Below, piece after piece: positions 26,748-44,065 of a stretch of DNA of 64,000 nt. Numbering within the stretch: the first letter of the stretch is position 1; every line of letters begins with the position of its first letter. The notes beneath the pieces were generated by a model. The model had not been told where the DNA came from and ran no database searches. It saw only the letters and a list, made by a program, of their open reading frames with translations. This DNA comes from Nesterenkonia sp. (lineage in GTDB: Bacteria > Actinomycetota > Actinomycetes > Actinomycetales > Micrococcaceae), in NCBI RefSeq assembly GCF_029265375.1, contig NZ_JAJUJJ010000004.1, forward strand, positions 1 through 64,000, read 5' to 3'. The position numbers and the translations under genes were made by a program.

Positions 26748-27332
26748 TTATGCGTTGGGGGTCGGTTCGAAGCCCATCTGGGCTACAAGTTCCTCGGCGG
26801 CGCGGTCGACGTCGTCGTTGATGATGGTCACGTCGAATTCCTCTTCTGCCGCGAGTTCTATTCTAGCGGTTTCCAACCTGCGCTGCTGCTCCTGGGCAGA
26901 TTCCGTGCCGCGGCCGATGAGACGGGCGACCAGATCCTCCCAGGTCGGGGGCGCTAGGAAGACGAACTGTGCCTCCGGCATAGTCCGCCGCACCTGCCGT
27001 GCGCCCTGCAGATCGATCTCCAGCAGCACCCGGCGTCCCGCGGCCAGGGCCTGCTCCACTGTGGAACGCAGCGTGCCGTAGCGGTGGCGCCCGTGCACGG
27101 TGGCCCACTCCAGGAATGCGCCCTCGTCCACCAGCCGGTCGAACTCCTCGGGCTCGATGAAGTAGTAGTCCTCCCCGTGCACCTCACCCGGCCGCGGCGG
27201 ACGGGTGGTGGCGGAGACGGAGAAGTGCACCTGCGGATAGTGGGTGCGGATGTGCCGGCTCAGCGTGGACTTGCCCACTGAGGTGGGACCGGCCAGGACG
27301 GTGACGGCTGGGGCGCGGCTGGACTGGGGCAT
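26748..27332 (-). CDS. gmk: Guanylate kinase
   Basis: A 194-residue kinase that turns GMP into GDP. The P-loop GPTSVGKST is at residues 16-24, followed by [19 protein letters not shown] (GMP-binding) and [12 protein letters not shown]. The ATG shares one base with the mihF stop, giving translational coupling. Length and motifs are normal for the family. Confidence 0.96.
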   Translation of the reverse strand: MPQSSRAPAVTVLAGPTSVGKSTLSRHIRTHYPQVHFSVSATTRPPRPGEVHGEDYYFIEPEEFDRLVDEGAFLEWATVHGRHRYGTLRSTVEQALAAGRRVLLEIDLQGARQVRRTMPEAQFVFLAPPTWEDLVARLIGRGTESAQEQQRRLETARIELAAEEEFDVTIINDDVDRAAEELVAQMGFEPTPNA

Positions 27333-27652
27333 CAGCCCAATTGTGCCAGATGCTCGGTGAGCGCCTGGCGCTGCTTGACCCCCAGTCCGCCGAGACGGCG
27401 GTTGATGGAGATGCCCAGGTCCTCCAGGATGCGGGTGGCGGTGACCCGTCCGACCCCGGGAAGGGCTTCCAGCAGCTCGATGGTCTTCAGTCGGGCCACC
27501 GCCTCCGAGGTGTCGGCGGCAGTGAGAACCTGAGGGAAGCTGAGCGCTCCGGTTCCGAATTCCCGTTTCACCTCGGCGCGCTCTGCACGGGCGGCCAGTG
27601 CCTTCTGGCGAGCCGTATCGCGCTCCTGCTGGGTGAGTTCTCGCAATGCCAC
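27332..27652 (-). CDS. mihF: Actinobacterial integration host factor (mIHF)
   Basis: A 106-residue nucleoid protein found only in Actinobacteria; it binds and bends DNA and stimulates phage integration, with no relation to proteobacterial IHF. The C-terminal helix-hairpin/H2TH-like segment reads LEALPGVGRVTATRILEDLGI. I place the start at GTG 27652 because GAGGAG sits seven bases upstream; a longer frame to 27730 would add a non-conserved leader. Adjacent gmk overlaps the stop. Confidence 0.93.
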   Translation of the reverse strand: MALRELTQQERDTARQKALAARAERAEVKREFGTGALSFPQVLTAADTSEAVARLKTIELLEALPGVGRVTATRILEDLGISINRRLGGLGVKQRQALTEHLAQLG

Positions 27653-27766
27653 AGTGATACTCCTCACATCGTGGGCCCAGGCGGACAGTGTGATGTGCCA
27701 GAATCTAACGGCAATCTGCGTCCAGGGCAATAGCTCGTGACACAGCAGAGTGTCTGATGGCCGATA

Positions 27767-28629
27767 TCAGCCCAGGTCGGCGCGCGAAGACTCGATGGCG
27801 GCACGCAGATCGGCCACCTCAGGGCCGGCGGTGAGGATGCCGCGGGAGGAGTTGACGACCACCTGGTCCCAGACGCGGCCGAAGCTTCTGCGCAGCTGCT
27901 GGGCGTCAGCGCCCTGGGCCCCGTATCCCGGCGCCAGCAGAGGTGGAGAGCCGGCGGTCAGATCGATCTGGTGCTGGACGGCCAGGTGTGCGGTGGTTGC
28001 CCCGACGACCAGCCCTATGTGTCCCAGCGGCGCGGCAGAGGCCGCCGTATTGCGCCGGGCGGCTTCGGCTGCCACCTGGCCGGCGACGGTGCGGTGGGCC
28101 CGGGCCACCTGTGCCACATGATGCTGGAGCCGGGCCAGCTGCACATCCTGCCCCTCCGGGTTGGAGGTCAGGGTCAGCACAAAGAGTCCGGCCTGGTGGC
28201 GTTCTGCGGCCTCCACGGCCGGCTGCAGGGAGCCGAAGCCCAGATAGGGGCTGACGGTCAGGGCGTCGGCGGCGAAGTCCCGCTCCGGGTTGAGCCAGGC
28301 CTCGGCGTAGGCCGTCATCGTGGAGCCGATGTCCCCGCGTTTGGCGTCGGCGATCACCAGCAGACCGGCGTGCCGGGCATACGAGATCGTCTCGGTCAGG
28401 GCCTGCATGCCGGCTGGCCCGTGGGCCTCGTAGAAGGCGACCTGCGGCTTGATGACGCCCACCCGGCCGGAGGCAGCCTCGATCACGCGCTGGCCGAACT
28501 CCCTCAGCCCGGCGGCGTCGGGGCTGAGCCCCCAGTCGCTGAGGATCTCCGGATGGGGATCCAGTCCCACGCAGAGCGGGCCCTTCTCCCCCAGCGCGGC
28601 TGCCAGCCGCGTGCCGAAGGACTGCCGGG

Positions 28630-28633
<4 letters not shown>
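27767..28633 (-). CDS. pyrF: Orotidine 5-prime-phosphate decarboxylase (type 2)
   Basis: A 288-residue enzyme for the last step to [28 protein letters not shown] and the active-site [10 protein letters not shown] identify the longer actinobacterial type. Its start overlaps the carB stop by four bases (ATGA), so it is the terminal gene of the pyr operon. The 114 bases from here to mihF hold no recognised element. Confidence 0.95.
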
Positions 28634-31954
<3,321 letters not shown>

Positions 31955-31962
<8 letters not shown>

Positions 31963-33232
31963 TCTTCTCGGGTCCTCCTGTGGCTGAGCGGGTGGAGTCG
32001 GTGGCTGAGGGGGCGGTGTCCTCAGCCGAGGGGCGGCGGTCTGCCGGGGGCAGCGTCTGCGCGCCGGTGGCCTCCCGCCCGGCGCGGTGGGCCTGGATGA
32101 GTTCCACGAATCGGTCGAAGAGGTAGGCGGAGTCGTGCGGGCCCGCGGCGGCTTCGGGGTGGTACTGGACGCTGAAGGCGGGAATGTCCAGGCAGCGCAG
32201 CCCCTCCACGACGCCGTCGTTGAGGCTTGAGTGGCTGACCTGGACCCGGCCGTAGCGGGATTCGGGGGCGCTGAGCGTCTCCCCGACTGGGGCGTCGACG
32301 GCGAATCCGTGGTTCTGGCTGGTGATCTCCACCTTGCCGGTGGCGTGGTCCATCACCGGCTGGTTGATGCCGCGGTGCCCGAAGGGCAGCTTATAGGTGG
32401 AGAAGCCCAGGGCGCGGCCGAGGATCTGGTTGCCGAAGCAGATCCCGAAGAACGGTGTCCGGGAGTCCAGGACCTGGCGCAGCATGCCGATCTGTGTGCT
32501 GGCGGTGGCCGGGTCTCCCGGCCCGTTGGAGAGGAAGACGCCGTCGGGGTTGAGCTCTTCGATCTCGGCAAAGGTGGTCTGGGCAGGCAGCACGTGCACG
32601 CGCAGGCCGCGTTCGGCCATCCGCACCGGGGTCATGGACTTCAGCCCCAGGTCCAGGGCGGCGACAGTGCCGACCGGCTTGCCCTCCCAGCCGTGGTCGG
32701 CCGGCTCCACCGTGTAGGGCGTCTCGGTGGTGACCTCTTCGGCCAGCCGGGCTCCGAGCATATCGGGCTGGCTGCGCACCGCCTCAAGCAGCTGGCTGTG
32801 CGGCGCTTCGGCGTCGTCGCCGGAGAAGATTCCGGCCTTCATGGACCCGTGGTCGCGCAGCCGGCGGGTGATCGCGCGGGTGTCGACGTCCTGGATGCCG
32901 ACCACGCCCTGGGCGGCCAGCTCCTCATCGAGGCTGCGCACCGAGCGCCAGTTGGAGGGCCGGCGCGCAGCGTCGCGGACCACGTAGCCGGCCACCCAGA
33001 TGCGCCGGGACTCCGGGTCCTCGTCATTGACGCCGGTGTTGCCGATGTGCGGGGCGGTCTGCACCACAATCTGGCGGGCGTAGGAGGGGTCAGTGAGGGT
33101 CTCTTGGTAGCCGGTCATACCGGTGGCGAAGACGGCCTCGCCCAGTGTGGTGCCTTCGGCTCCGTAGCTGGCGCCCTGGTAGACGGTGCCGTCCTCGAAG
33201 ACCAGCAGCGCGGGTGTTCTGGTGTTGCTCAT
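31955..33232 (-). CDS. carA: Carbamoyl-phosphate synthase, small (glutaminase) subunit
   Basis: A 425-residue glutamine amidotransferase that passes ammonia to CarB. The class I triad is visible: the Cys in [14 protein letters not shown], and the His/Glu pair in [15 protein letters not shown]. The N-terminal domain starts [18 protein letters not shown] 33232 is chosen because family similarity starts there, although the frame stays open to 33379. A C-terminal Ser/Thr/Ala-rich tail of about 35 residues after IQAHRAGR is not conserved. Confidence 0.96.
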
Positions 33233-33249
33233 AGCTGGTGTGCGTCTCC

Positions 33250-33804
33250 TCAGACGTCGGGGCTGTGGGTTGTGCCGTGGGCGGGTGTGATGGTCTCCAG
33301 CGCCTGGCGCAGGGTGCGGCCCTCCTCGGCGCGGCGGGGGCGGAAGCCGGTCTCCACGGCGGTCTCCCCCAGCCGCCATCCGATGATCAGGGCGCCGTCG
33401 CGTTCGACGAACTTGCCCACCACGCCGCGGTCGGTGCGCACATACTGCAGGTCACCGGCGGGGATGAACCAGTTCCGGGCGCCGGCCCGGAAGATCGCAG
33501 CGCCGCTGCTGTGGGCCTCGATGCGTCCGGTGGTGCGCAGGCCCAGTTCGTGGACGGCCACGCGGTCCAGGTAGTCGGCTGCGGAGACAGTGCCGATGAC
33601 CATCCCCTCGGCCCCGGCCTGCGGCTCGGCCTCGATCAGCTCCTCGGGGATCTGCGGCGGGGCAGGCAGTGCGGACTGGCGCCGCTTGCGGCCGCGCCAG
33701 CCCAGCCAGATCAGCAGGCAGATCCCGGCGATCACGGCCAGGGAGATCCACAGGTACATCAGGTAGGTGCCGGTCATATCCGGGGCTGCGGCGGCCAGTG
33801 TCAT
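33250..33804 (-). CDS. PH-like domain membrane protein of the pyr operon
   Basis: A 184-residue protein with one N-terminal membrane helix (about residues 12-35, [20 protein letters not shown]), a basic stop-transfer (RGRKRR), and a soluble domain with [19 protein letters not shown] and [16 protein letters not shown]. The same type of gene lies between pyrC and carA in mycobacteria (the Rv1382 position), where it is annotated only as an exported or membrane protein. ATG 33804 overlaps the pyrC stop by four bases. Its place in the operon is conserved but its role is unknown. Confidence 0.8.
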   Translation of the reverse strand: MTLAAAAPDMTGTYLMYLWISLAVIAGICLLIWLGWRGRKRRQSALPAPPQIPEELIEAEPQAGAEGMVIGTVSAADYLDRVAVHELGLRTTGRIEAHSSGAAIFRAGARNWFIPAGDLQYVRTDRGVVGKFVERDGALIIGWRLGETAVETGFRPRRAEEGRTLRQALETITPAHGTTHSPDV

Positions 33805-35134
33805 GCCGTCCTCCCGGTGCGCGAGCCGGCCAGTTCGCCGTCGAGCACCGTAGCGTGCCCGCCCAGGAAGGCGTGGCGGACCTGGCCGGGCAGCTCCAGG
33901 CCGCGGAACGGGGAGTTCCGGCCTTTGGTGGCGTGGTTCTCCGGGGTGATGGTGGTGGTGGCGCTGGGGTCCACCAGGATCAGGTTCGCCGGCTCCCCGG
34001 CTGCCAGGGGGCGGCCCTGGTGGGTGTGTCCGCAGATCTCGGCCGGGCGGACCGAGGTGATCTCGGCGAAGCGTCGCCAACCGATCAGTCCGGTCTCCAC
34101 CATGGCGTGCTGCACTGCGCTCAGGGCCGTCTCCAGCCCGGTCATCCCCATGGCGGCCTGGGCCCATTCGCATTCCTTGGCCTGGTCCGGATGGGGCGCG
34201 TGGTCGGTGGCGACGACGTCGATGATTCCTTCGGCCAGAGCGTCGCGCAGGGCATGGGTGTCGGCCTCGGTGCGCAGCGGCGGGTTGACCTTGTAGACCG
34301 GGTTGTAGGAGCGGACCAGCTCATCGGTGAGCATCAGGTGGTGCGGGGTGACCTCTGCGGTGACCTGGATGCCGCGCTGCTTGGCCCAGCGGATGATCTC
34401 CACCGACCCGGCGGTGGAGACGTGGCAGACGTGCAGCCGGGCCCCCACGTAGTCGGCCAGCAGCACGTCCCGGGCGATGATGGCCTCCTCGGCCACTGCG
34501 GGCCAGCCGGGAAGACCCAGGGCGGCGGAGACGCTGCCCTCGTTCATCTGCGCGGGGTGCTCGGTGTCCCAGGAGGTGAGATCGGCGTCCTGGGCGTGCT
34601 GGGCGATGAATCCGCCGATGGTGGTGGCGTATTCCAGGGCTCGGCGCATCAGCTGGGCATTGTTCACGCAGTGGCCGTCGTCGGAGAACATCCGCACCTG
34701 GGCTGAGGATTCGGCCATCGCGCCCAGTTCGGCCAGCACCGTCCCGGCCAGCCCTTTGGTGACCGCGCCGACCGGGTAGACCTCCGTCCAGCCGGAGTCG
34801 GCGCCCAGCCGCTGGACCTGTTCGACGACGCCGGCAGTGTCGGCCACGGGGGTGGAATTGGCCATGGCGTGCACGGCGGTGAACCCGCCTTTGGCCGCGG
34901 CCCGGCTGCCGGTCTCCACAGTTTCGGCGTCCTCGCGGCCGGGTTCGCGCAGATGGGTATGCATATCGACCATCCCGGGCAGGGCGATCAGGCCGGTGGC
35001 GTCGATGGTCTCCAGGGACACGTCCTCGCGGGGCGCTGCAGTGTCGGCGCCGAGGCTGGCGATCTTCCCGTCCCGCAGCACCAGGTCGGCAGTGCTCTCC
35101 CCCAGGACCTTCGCGCCGAGGATCAGGTAGTCGG

Positions 35135-35138
<4 letters not shown>
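33801..35138 (-). CDS. pyrC: Dihydroorotase (class I)
   Basis: A 445-residue amidohydrolase converting carbamoyl-aspartate to dihydroorotate. Metal ligands are in [10 protein letters not shown], and further in [12 protein letters not shown] and VVATDHAPH. The pattern is that of the longer class I enzymes. Its start overlaps the pyrB stop and its stop overlaps the PH-protein start, both by four bases. Confidence 0.96.
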
Positions 35139-36760
<1,622 letters not shown>

Positions 36761-36768
<8 letters not shown>

Positions 36769-37192
36769 CCCCATCGTCGTCGGGGTCGGTGAGGGTGTCT
36801 TTGAGCTGCTGGATGCGTCCGAGCACGCCGTTGACGAAGCGCGGGGACTCCTCGGTGGAGAGCTGCCGGGCCAGTGTGACGGCCTCGGACACGGCCACGC
36901 CGTCGGGGATCTCCGGATTGTGCAGCAACTCCCAGGTGCCGATGCGCAGCGCCATCAGGTCCACCCGGGGCATGCGCTCCAGGCTCCATCCGCGGGCGTA
37001 GGTGGCCAGCAGCTCATCGATCTCCTCGCGCCGGGCGGTGACGCCTTCGATGAGGGTGCGCACGTAGTCGTTGACGACCATGTCAGCCCGCTCCACGCGG
37101 GTGGTGAGCACCTGGTGGGGGTCTATGCCGCGCTGCTCGGCCTCGAAGAGGACCTCCAGTGCCCGCAGCCGGGCTTTGCTTCGTTTGGCCAC
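36761..37192 (-). CDS. nusB: Transcription antitermination factor NusB
   Basis: A 143-residue all-helical RNA-binding protein that joins NusE (S10) on boxA during rRNA transcription. RLRALEVLFEAEQRG at the N-terminus and AVTLARQLSTEESPRFVNGVLGRI at the C-terminus are typical. It lies nine bases downstream of efp, the normal neighbour order. Confidence 0.95.
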
Positions 37193-37201
37193 GGCGGGGG
37201 G

Positions 37202-37765
37202 TCAGTCGTTGACGCGGCCGAGGTATTCGGAGGTGCGGGTGTCCACCTTGACCCGAGTGCCCTGGTCCACGAACAGCGGCACCTGGATCTCGTGTCCGGT
37301 CTCCAGGGTGGCGGACTTGGTGCCGGCGTTGGAGCGGTCGCCCTGCAGGCCCGGCTCGGTGTAGGTGATCTCCAGCACCACCGAGGGGGGCATATCCAGG
37401 TACAGCGGAGTGCCCTCGTGCATGGCGATGGTCACCTCCTGGGACTCCAGCAGGAAGTTCGCCGCATCGCCGACAACCTCCGAGGGGACGGTGATCTGGT
37501 CATAGTCACGCAGATCCATGAAGACGAAGTCTTCGCCGTTCTGATAGAGGTACTGGTAGTCGGAGCGGTCCACGGTGGCGAACTCCACCTTCGCACCGGC
37601 GTTGAAGGTCTTGTCCACGACCTTCCCAGAGGTGATGTTCTTCAGCTTGGTGCGGATGAACGCCCCACCCTTGCCGGGCTTGACGTGCTGGAACTCCAGG
37701 GTGTTCCACAGCTGGCCCTCCAGCTTGAGCACCGAGCCGTTCTTAATGTCATTGGAAGTTGCCAC
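37202..37765 (-). CDS. efp: Translation elongation factor P
   Basis: A 187-residue factor that helps ribosomes pass Pro-Pro stretches. It starts at GTG 37765 ([10 protein letters not shown]), the usual start; the tip loop is KPGKGGAF with Lys32, and the OB-domain signature [19 protein letters not shown] is intact. It is followed by nusB and preceded 116 bases upstream by aroB; that gap has no clear promoter. Confidence 0.96.
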   Translation of the reverse strand: MATSNDIKNGSVLKLEGQLWNTLEFQHVKPGKGGAFIRTKLKNITSGKVVDKTFNAGAKVEFATVDRSDYQYLYQNGEDFVFMDLRDYDQITVPSEVVGDAANFLLESQEVTIAMHEGTPLYLDMPPSVVLEITYTEPGLQGDRSNAGTKSATLETGHEIQVPLFVDQGTRVKVDTRTSEYLGRVND

Positions 37766-37881
37766 AGGTTCAGGAGCTTTCTTGTCGGACGTCAGAGATT
37801 CACCAGCAGACCATCCTACCTCCTCCCCGCCGGCGACCTGCAGTCCGATCACCTCAGGGCGGATGCGCTCAGCGTCCGTGG

Positions 37882-39666
<1,785 letters not shown>

Positions 39667-40920
39667 TCACTGCAGATGTGCCGGCGCCTGCACCGGGTCG
39701 CCGTCGTGGCCGGCGGCCTGCGGGTCTGCGCCCAGGGCGGGCAGGTTCTGCAGGTATCCGGTGAGGTTCCGGCGGACCTCCTCGACGCTGTCGCCGCCGA
39801 ACTTCTCCAGCACGGCCTGCGCGATGACCAGTGAGACCATGGCTTCGGCGACCACTCCGGCGGCCGGTACTGCGCAGACGTCGCTGCGCTGGTGGTGGGC
39901 GGTGGTCTGCTCACCAGTGGCGGTGTCCACAGTGCGCAGCGCACGGGGAACAGTGGCGATGGGCTTCATAGCGGCGCGGACCCGCAGTGTCCCGCCGATG
40001 CTCATACCGCCTTCGATCCCGCCTGCCCGGTCCGTGGCGCGCACAATCCGGCCTTCGGCGTCGAGCTGGATCTCATCATGGGCCTGCGAGCCGCGGCGGG
40101 CCGCTGTGCGGAACCCGTCTCCGACCTCGACTCCTTTGATCGCTTGGATTCCCATCAGGACCCCTGCCAGCCGCGCGTCGAGCCGGCGGTCCCAGTGCAC
40201 GTAGCTTCCCAGGCCCGGGGGCAGGCCGTCGACGACGACTTCGACCACCCCGCCCAGCGTCTCCCCTGCCTTATGGGCGGCGTCGACCTCAGCGACCATG
40301 GCCTGGGAGGTCTGTGCGTCGAAGCAGCGCAGCGGGTCGGCGTCGAGATCCTCGACATCAGTTGCACCGGGAAGAGCCGCCTCCTCCGGGACACTGACAC
40401 TCCCCACCGCCACGGTGTGAGAGACGGTGGTGATCTCCAGCGCATTGAGCAGCTGCTGGGCTGCGGTCCCCAGTGCCACCCGGGTGGCGGTCTCCCGTGC
40501 GGAGGCCCGCTCCAGCACGGGCCGGGCCTCGGTGAAACCGTACTTCTGCATGCCGGTGTAGTCGGCGTGGCCGGGCCGCGGGCGGGTCAGCGGAGCGTTG
40601 CGGGCCAGGCCCTCCACCTCGCCGGGCTCCACGGGATCGGCGGACATGACCTTCTCCCATTTGGGCCACTCGGTGTTGGCGATCTCCACCGCCACCGGGG
40701 CCCCGAGCGTGCGTCCGTGGCGCACTCCGCCGAGCAGCTGGACGTGGTCCTGTTCGAACTTCATGCGCGCTCCGCGTCCGTAGCCCAGGCGACGCCGGGC
40801 CAGGGCCCGCCGGATATGGCCGGTGGTCAGCTCCACTCCGGCCGGCAGGCCCTCCAGGATCCCGACCAGGGACTTGCCGTGTGATTCTCCGGAGGTGAGC
40901 CAGCGCAACATGACATCCAT
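39667..40920 (-). CDS. aroC: Chorismate synthase
   Basis: A 417-residue FMN-dependent enzyme making chorismate from [34 protein letters not shown] and [14 protein letters not shown] are classic signatures. The most similar proteins start at ATG 40911 (MLRWLT); the frame opens at 40920. Both have purine-rich sequence upstream. It lies one base after the aroE stop. Confidence 0.96.
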   Translation of the reverse strand: MDVMLRWLTSGESHGKSLVGILEGLPAGVELTTGHIRRALARRRLGYGRGARMKFEQDHVQLLGGVRHGRTLGAPVAVEIANTEWPKWEKVMSADPVEPGEVEGLARNAPLTRPRPGHADYTGMQKYGFTEARPVLERASARETATRVALGTAAQQLLNALEITTVSHTVAVGSVSVPEEAALPGATDVEDLDADPLRCFDAQTSQAMVAEVDAAHKAGETLGGVVEVVVDGLPPGLGSYVHWDRRLDARLAGVLMGIQAIKGVEVGDGFRTAARRGSQAHDEIQLDAEGRIVRATDRAGGIEGGMSIGGTLRVRAAMKPIATVPRALRTVDTATGEQTTAHHQRSDVCAVPAAGVVAEAMVSLVIAQAVLEKFGGDSVEEVRRNLTGYLQNLPALGADPQAAGHDGDPVQAPAHLQ

Positions 40921-40921
40921 C

Positions 40922-41863
40922 CTAGTCCTCGCCGCTGAGGGCAGACCGCATCAGGTTCACCATGTGAGCATGCTCGGCGGGACTGAGCCGGGCTGCATCG
41001 GCCTCGGTGCCGGCGGTGAACAGCTCCACCTGCTTGACCGCCTGGTGCAGCAGCATCTCCAGGCCGCTGGTCACAGGCCACCCGCGGCGCTGCCAGGCCT
41101 GCGCCAGTGCCGAGGGCCAGGGGTCATAGGCGGCGTCGAGCAGCAGCGGGCCTCCAGCCGGGTTCTGTGCCGTGGTCTCACCGATGCGGCCGGCCACCTC
41201 ATCTGCGGCGCGGGGAGGCAGCGTGGAGACCACCGCGCAGGGCTGTTCGGTCTGCAGATCGGCGGGCAGCGTCTCCAGGGGACGGATCTCTGCGGCCAAC
41301 CCCAGCAGGGGTGCGAGCGCCGCCACCGATGCCGCGCGCTGCGGGGATCTGACGTAGAGCACCGCGTCGGCACAGCCCAGCTCCGCGGCTGCGCCCAGAG
41401 CCGCCGCGGCGGTCCCGCCGGCTCCGATGATGGCCATACGGCCCGAACCCCCGTAAGCCATGGAGTCGGCTGCGGCCTCTTGCCGCAGAGCGGCGACGAT
41501 TCCGTCGACGTCGGTGTTCTCCCCGTGGAGCCTGCGGCCGCCCGCGGCCGAGGAGATCACCACGGTGTTGAGCACTCCCAGGGTCTGCACGCGCGGGGAG
41601 AGCGTGGTCATATGCTCCACCATGGCGGACTTCAGCGGCATCGTCACCGACCAGCCGATCCATGACGGGTCGGCCCCAGGGCCGTCGATGAAGGTCTGCA
41701 GCTGCTCCTGGCTGACGTCTGCGCGGCTGTAGCCGATGTGCGCGCCCAGAAAGCCGTAGGCCGCGGCGTGCAGGGCCGGGGACTTCGAGTGGCTGATCGG
41801 CGAGCCGAGGACTGCAGCCCGGTGCTGGACCGGTGCCGCATGAGAGCCCCCTGCAGGGCTCAT
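40922..41863 (-). CDS. aroE: Shikimate dehydrogenase
   Basis: A 313-residue NADPH-dependent enzyme reducing 3-dehydroshikimate. [16 protein letters not shown] binds the substrate, the catalytic Lys is in [15 protein letters not shown] follows, and the nucleotide loop is [12 protein letters not shown]. It overlaps mltG by four bases. Order mltG-aroE-aroC-aroK-aroB matches Micrococcaceae. Confidence 0.93.
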   Translation of the reverse strand: MSPAGGSHAAPVQHRAAVLGSPISHSKSPALHAAAYGFLGAHIGYSRADVSQEQLQTFIDGPGADPSWIGWSVTMPLKSAMVEHMTTLSPRVQTLGVLNTVVISSAAGGRRLHGENTDVDGIVAALRQEAAADSMAYGGSGRMAIIGAGGTAAAALGAAAELGCADAVLYVRSPQRAASVAALAPLLGLAAEIRPLETLPADLQTEQPCAVVSTLPPRAADEVAGRIGETTAQNPAGGPLLLDAAYDPWPSALAQAWQRRGWPVTSGLEMLLHQAVKQVELFTAGTEADAARLSPAEHAHMVNLMRSALSGED

Positions 41864-43971
41864 TCCTCCAGCTCCTCCTCGGCGGATTCCACGTCTTCGG
41901 GGCTGCAGACCCCGGGATTGTTATTGCAGAAGTCGTTGAATTCCTGCACGTCCTCCATATGGTCGGAGTACCACTCGTTGAATCGCGTTTCGCCGGTCTG
42001 GGGGTTCACCGTCACCCAGAAGTAGGCGTCGGTATCCGCCGGGTCGGCGGCTGCGGCGATGGTGTCCTCCACGGGAGTCGCGATCGGCCCCGGCGGCAGG
42101 CCTGCGTGCACAAACGTGTTGTACTCATTGGACTCATCGTGCCGCTCTTCGTCGGAGAAGTGCAGATCTCCGCTGCGTCCGAGTCCGTAGTTCACGGTCG
42201 CATCGATCTGCAGACGGCCTTCGGTGCCCTCGTGGTCGGGGTTCTCGATGCGGTTCTCGATGGCGCCGGCCATGATCCGGTAGTCCTCGAACCGCTCCTC
42301 GCTGGGACGCTCATCGCTGATGGTGTTATTGGCCTCAGCGGTGAGCAGCGAGGCGACGATGATCGTCTCCCACTGCTCCTCCGGATCGGTGACGCCGGCG
42401 TCCTCGAGTCGCTCGAAGGTGCGGTCGACCATGTCCTGCAGAACCTCTTCGGGAGTCATCTCGAAGGAGTCTTCATATTCGTACTCGTACTCCCCTTCGG
42501 CGATGAAGCCCTCCAGGGTCTCCGCCTCCTCGGGCAGGCCGTACTGACTGGGGTCGGACGCGGCCTCGCGGATCTCTTCCAGGGAGAAGGGGGTCGCACT
42601 GGCGATCCCCTCCAGGATCCGATCAATGCGGGTTCCGGCGTCGACGGCCACGTAGACTCGGTTCTGCTGGCCGAGCAGCACGTCCACGGCATCCTGGGCG
42701 GGCATCTGTTCGCGCATCGTCACCGGACCCGGCTGCAGCACCGGCTCCTCATCCAGGTCGTTCAGCGCATCCCAGAAGGCGTCACGGCTGGCGATGATGC
42801 CCTCATCCACCAGACGGTTGGCCACCGTTTCGAGCCCATCGCCCTGGTTGACCTCGAAGGTGATGGAGTCCCCGGACTGCGCCTCATAATCGTATTCGCC
42901 GCCGCCTCCGAGGATGGAGTTGACGATCATCACGAACCCGATGACCAGCACGGCGAATCCGCCCAGCGCCACCCCGAGGGTGATGTTGCGGCGCCGTCGC
43001 TTGGCCCGGCGCCGCTGCAGCACGCTGCGGCTCACGCCTCCTTGGGCCGGAGCCACGGTCTGGTATCCGCGTCCGAAGCCGGAGGCGCCCACCAGTACAG
43101 GCGTGCCGTCCTCGTCATGCTCGATCTGCCCGTCATAGTCCTCCTCCCATTCATGGCCGAACACCCCGGCGCCATGCAGGTCCTCGGCGTAGAACTCCTC
43201 CTCATAGAACTGCTCCTCCGAGTCCGCGGTCTCGGCCGGGTCCGGGGAGTAGGGAGAATGCGGAGCGACGACCTGTTCGAAAGGCGTTGACGGAGAGGCA
43301 GCCGCCGGCGCGGGGACCGCGCACGCAGCGGCGGGAGAGGACGACGACGACGGCGGAGTGGACTGCGCGGCAGGGTCGGCGGCGGGGGTGGGTGCAGCCG
43401 GCTCGCCCGCGGGGCTGCCCGGTGCCTGCTGAGGGCCCGGTGCCTGCTGAGGGCCCGGTGCCTGCTGAGGACCGCCCCCGCCTGCCGGGGATCCGCCGGA
43501 CGCCTCAGCCGTGCCGGCCTCCGCCCCGGGCACCGGCTGGACGGGATTCTGCCGCGTCTGCAGCCGGCGACGTTCCCTGCGCGAGAGGAACCCGCCGCTG
43601 GTCCGGGTCTCACCGGGGCCGGTTTCACCGTTGCGGTCCTCACCAGTTCGGGGTCCGGCGGACCGTAAGCCGCCGGCGCCGGGCTGGGCAGTGCCGCTCT
43701 GGTCACTGGCCGACGGTGATGCTGAGGCTTGGCCGCCGCCTGCTGCCGCGCTCCGGGGCTTTCGACGGCGGCCCCGTTCGTCCTTAGGGGTCTCTTTCTC
43801 CTGGTCGAACAGCGCAGGACGCTCTGCGGAGTCGTCAGCCGTGGAGCTGGTGCTCATGCGGCGCACGGCGGATTCGCGTTCACGCTGAGCGGCTCGTGCC
43901 CGCTCTCGCGCCTCACGGATCTCGCGCCTGCGACGCCGGGAGCCCACCCCGGGGGGCTTTTCATCGCTCAC
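41860..43971 (-). CDS. mltG: Endolytic transglycosylase MltG
   Basis: A 703-residue YceG-family protein that cuts nascent glycan strands at the membrane. The first 320 residues are disordered and rich in Pro, Ala, Gly, Ser and Glu; one membrane helix follows at about 327-350, then the LysM-like and YceG catalytic domains. The catalytic Glu is probably in LLTAEANN, and LQIDATVNYGLGRSG is the conserved end motif. The GTG start has GAGGAA six bases upstream. The N-terminal tail is longer than in most homologues and carries an 18-bp tandem repeat. No ruvX lies upstream, where it is normally found. Confidence 0.93.
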   Translation of the reverse strand: MSDEKPPGVGSRRRRREIREARERARAAQRERESAVRRMSTSSTADDSAERPALFDQEKETPKDERGRRRKPRSAAAGGGQASASPSASDQSGTAQPGAGGLRSAGPRTGEDRNGETGPGETRTSGGFLSRRERRRLQTRQNPVQPVPGAEAGTAEASGGSPAGGGGPQQAPGPQQAPGPQQAPGSPAGEPAAPTPAADPAAQSTPPSSSSSPAAACAVPAPAAASPSTPFEQVVAPHSPYSPDPAETADSEEQFYEEEFYAEDLHGAGVFGHEWEEDYDGQIEHDEDGTPVLVGASGFGRGYQTVAPAQGGVSRSVLQRRRAKRRRRNITLGVALGGFAVLVIGFVMIVNSILGGGGEYDYEAQSGDSITFEVNQGDGLETVANRLVDEGIIASRDAFWDALNDLDEEPVLQPGPVTMREQMPAQDAVDVLLGQQNRVYVAVDAGTRIDRILEGIASATPFSLEEIREAASDPSQYGLPEEAETLEGFIAEGEYEYEYEDSFEMTPEEVLQDMVDRTFERLEDAGVTDPEEQWETIIVASLLTAEANNTISDERPSEERFEDYRIMAGAIENRIENPDHEGTEGRLQIDATVNYGLGRSGDLHFSDEERHDESNEYNTFVHAGLPPGPIATPVEDTIAAAADPADTDAYFWVTVNPQTGETRFNEWYSDHMEDVQEFNDFCNNNPGVCSPEDVESAEEELEE
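43421..43470 (-). repeat. 18-bp tandem repeat in the mltG disordered tail
   Basis: Two exact 18-base units (43421-43438, 43439-43456) and a 14-base partial third (43457-43470) encode repeated GPQQAP on the minus strand. Length is a multiple of three, so only the flexible cytoplasmic tail changes. Confidence 0.9.
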
Positions 43972-44065
43972 GCAGTTCCTCGCTGGGCAGATCGACGGCA
44001 GATACAGGTCAGGGCTAGACGAATGTCTATTGCCGAGACCTCACGATTGTAATCTATCTGTTATT

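Noticed and set aside
43421-43470. Tandem repeat as a CRISPR-like or regulatory array
   Set aside because: 18-base in-frame units encoding a Pro/Gln-rich tail of MltG; no spacers.
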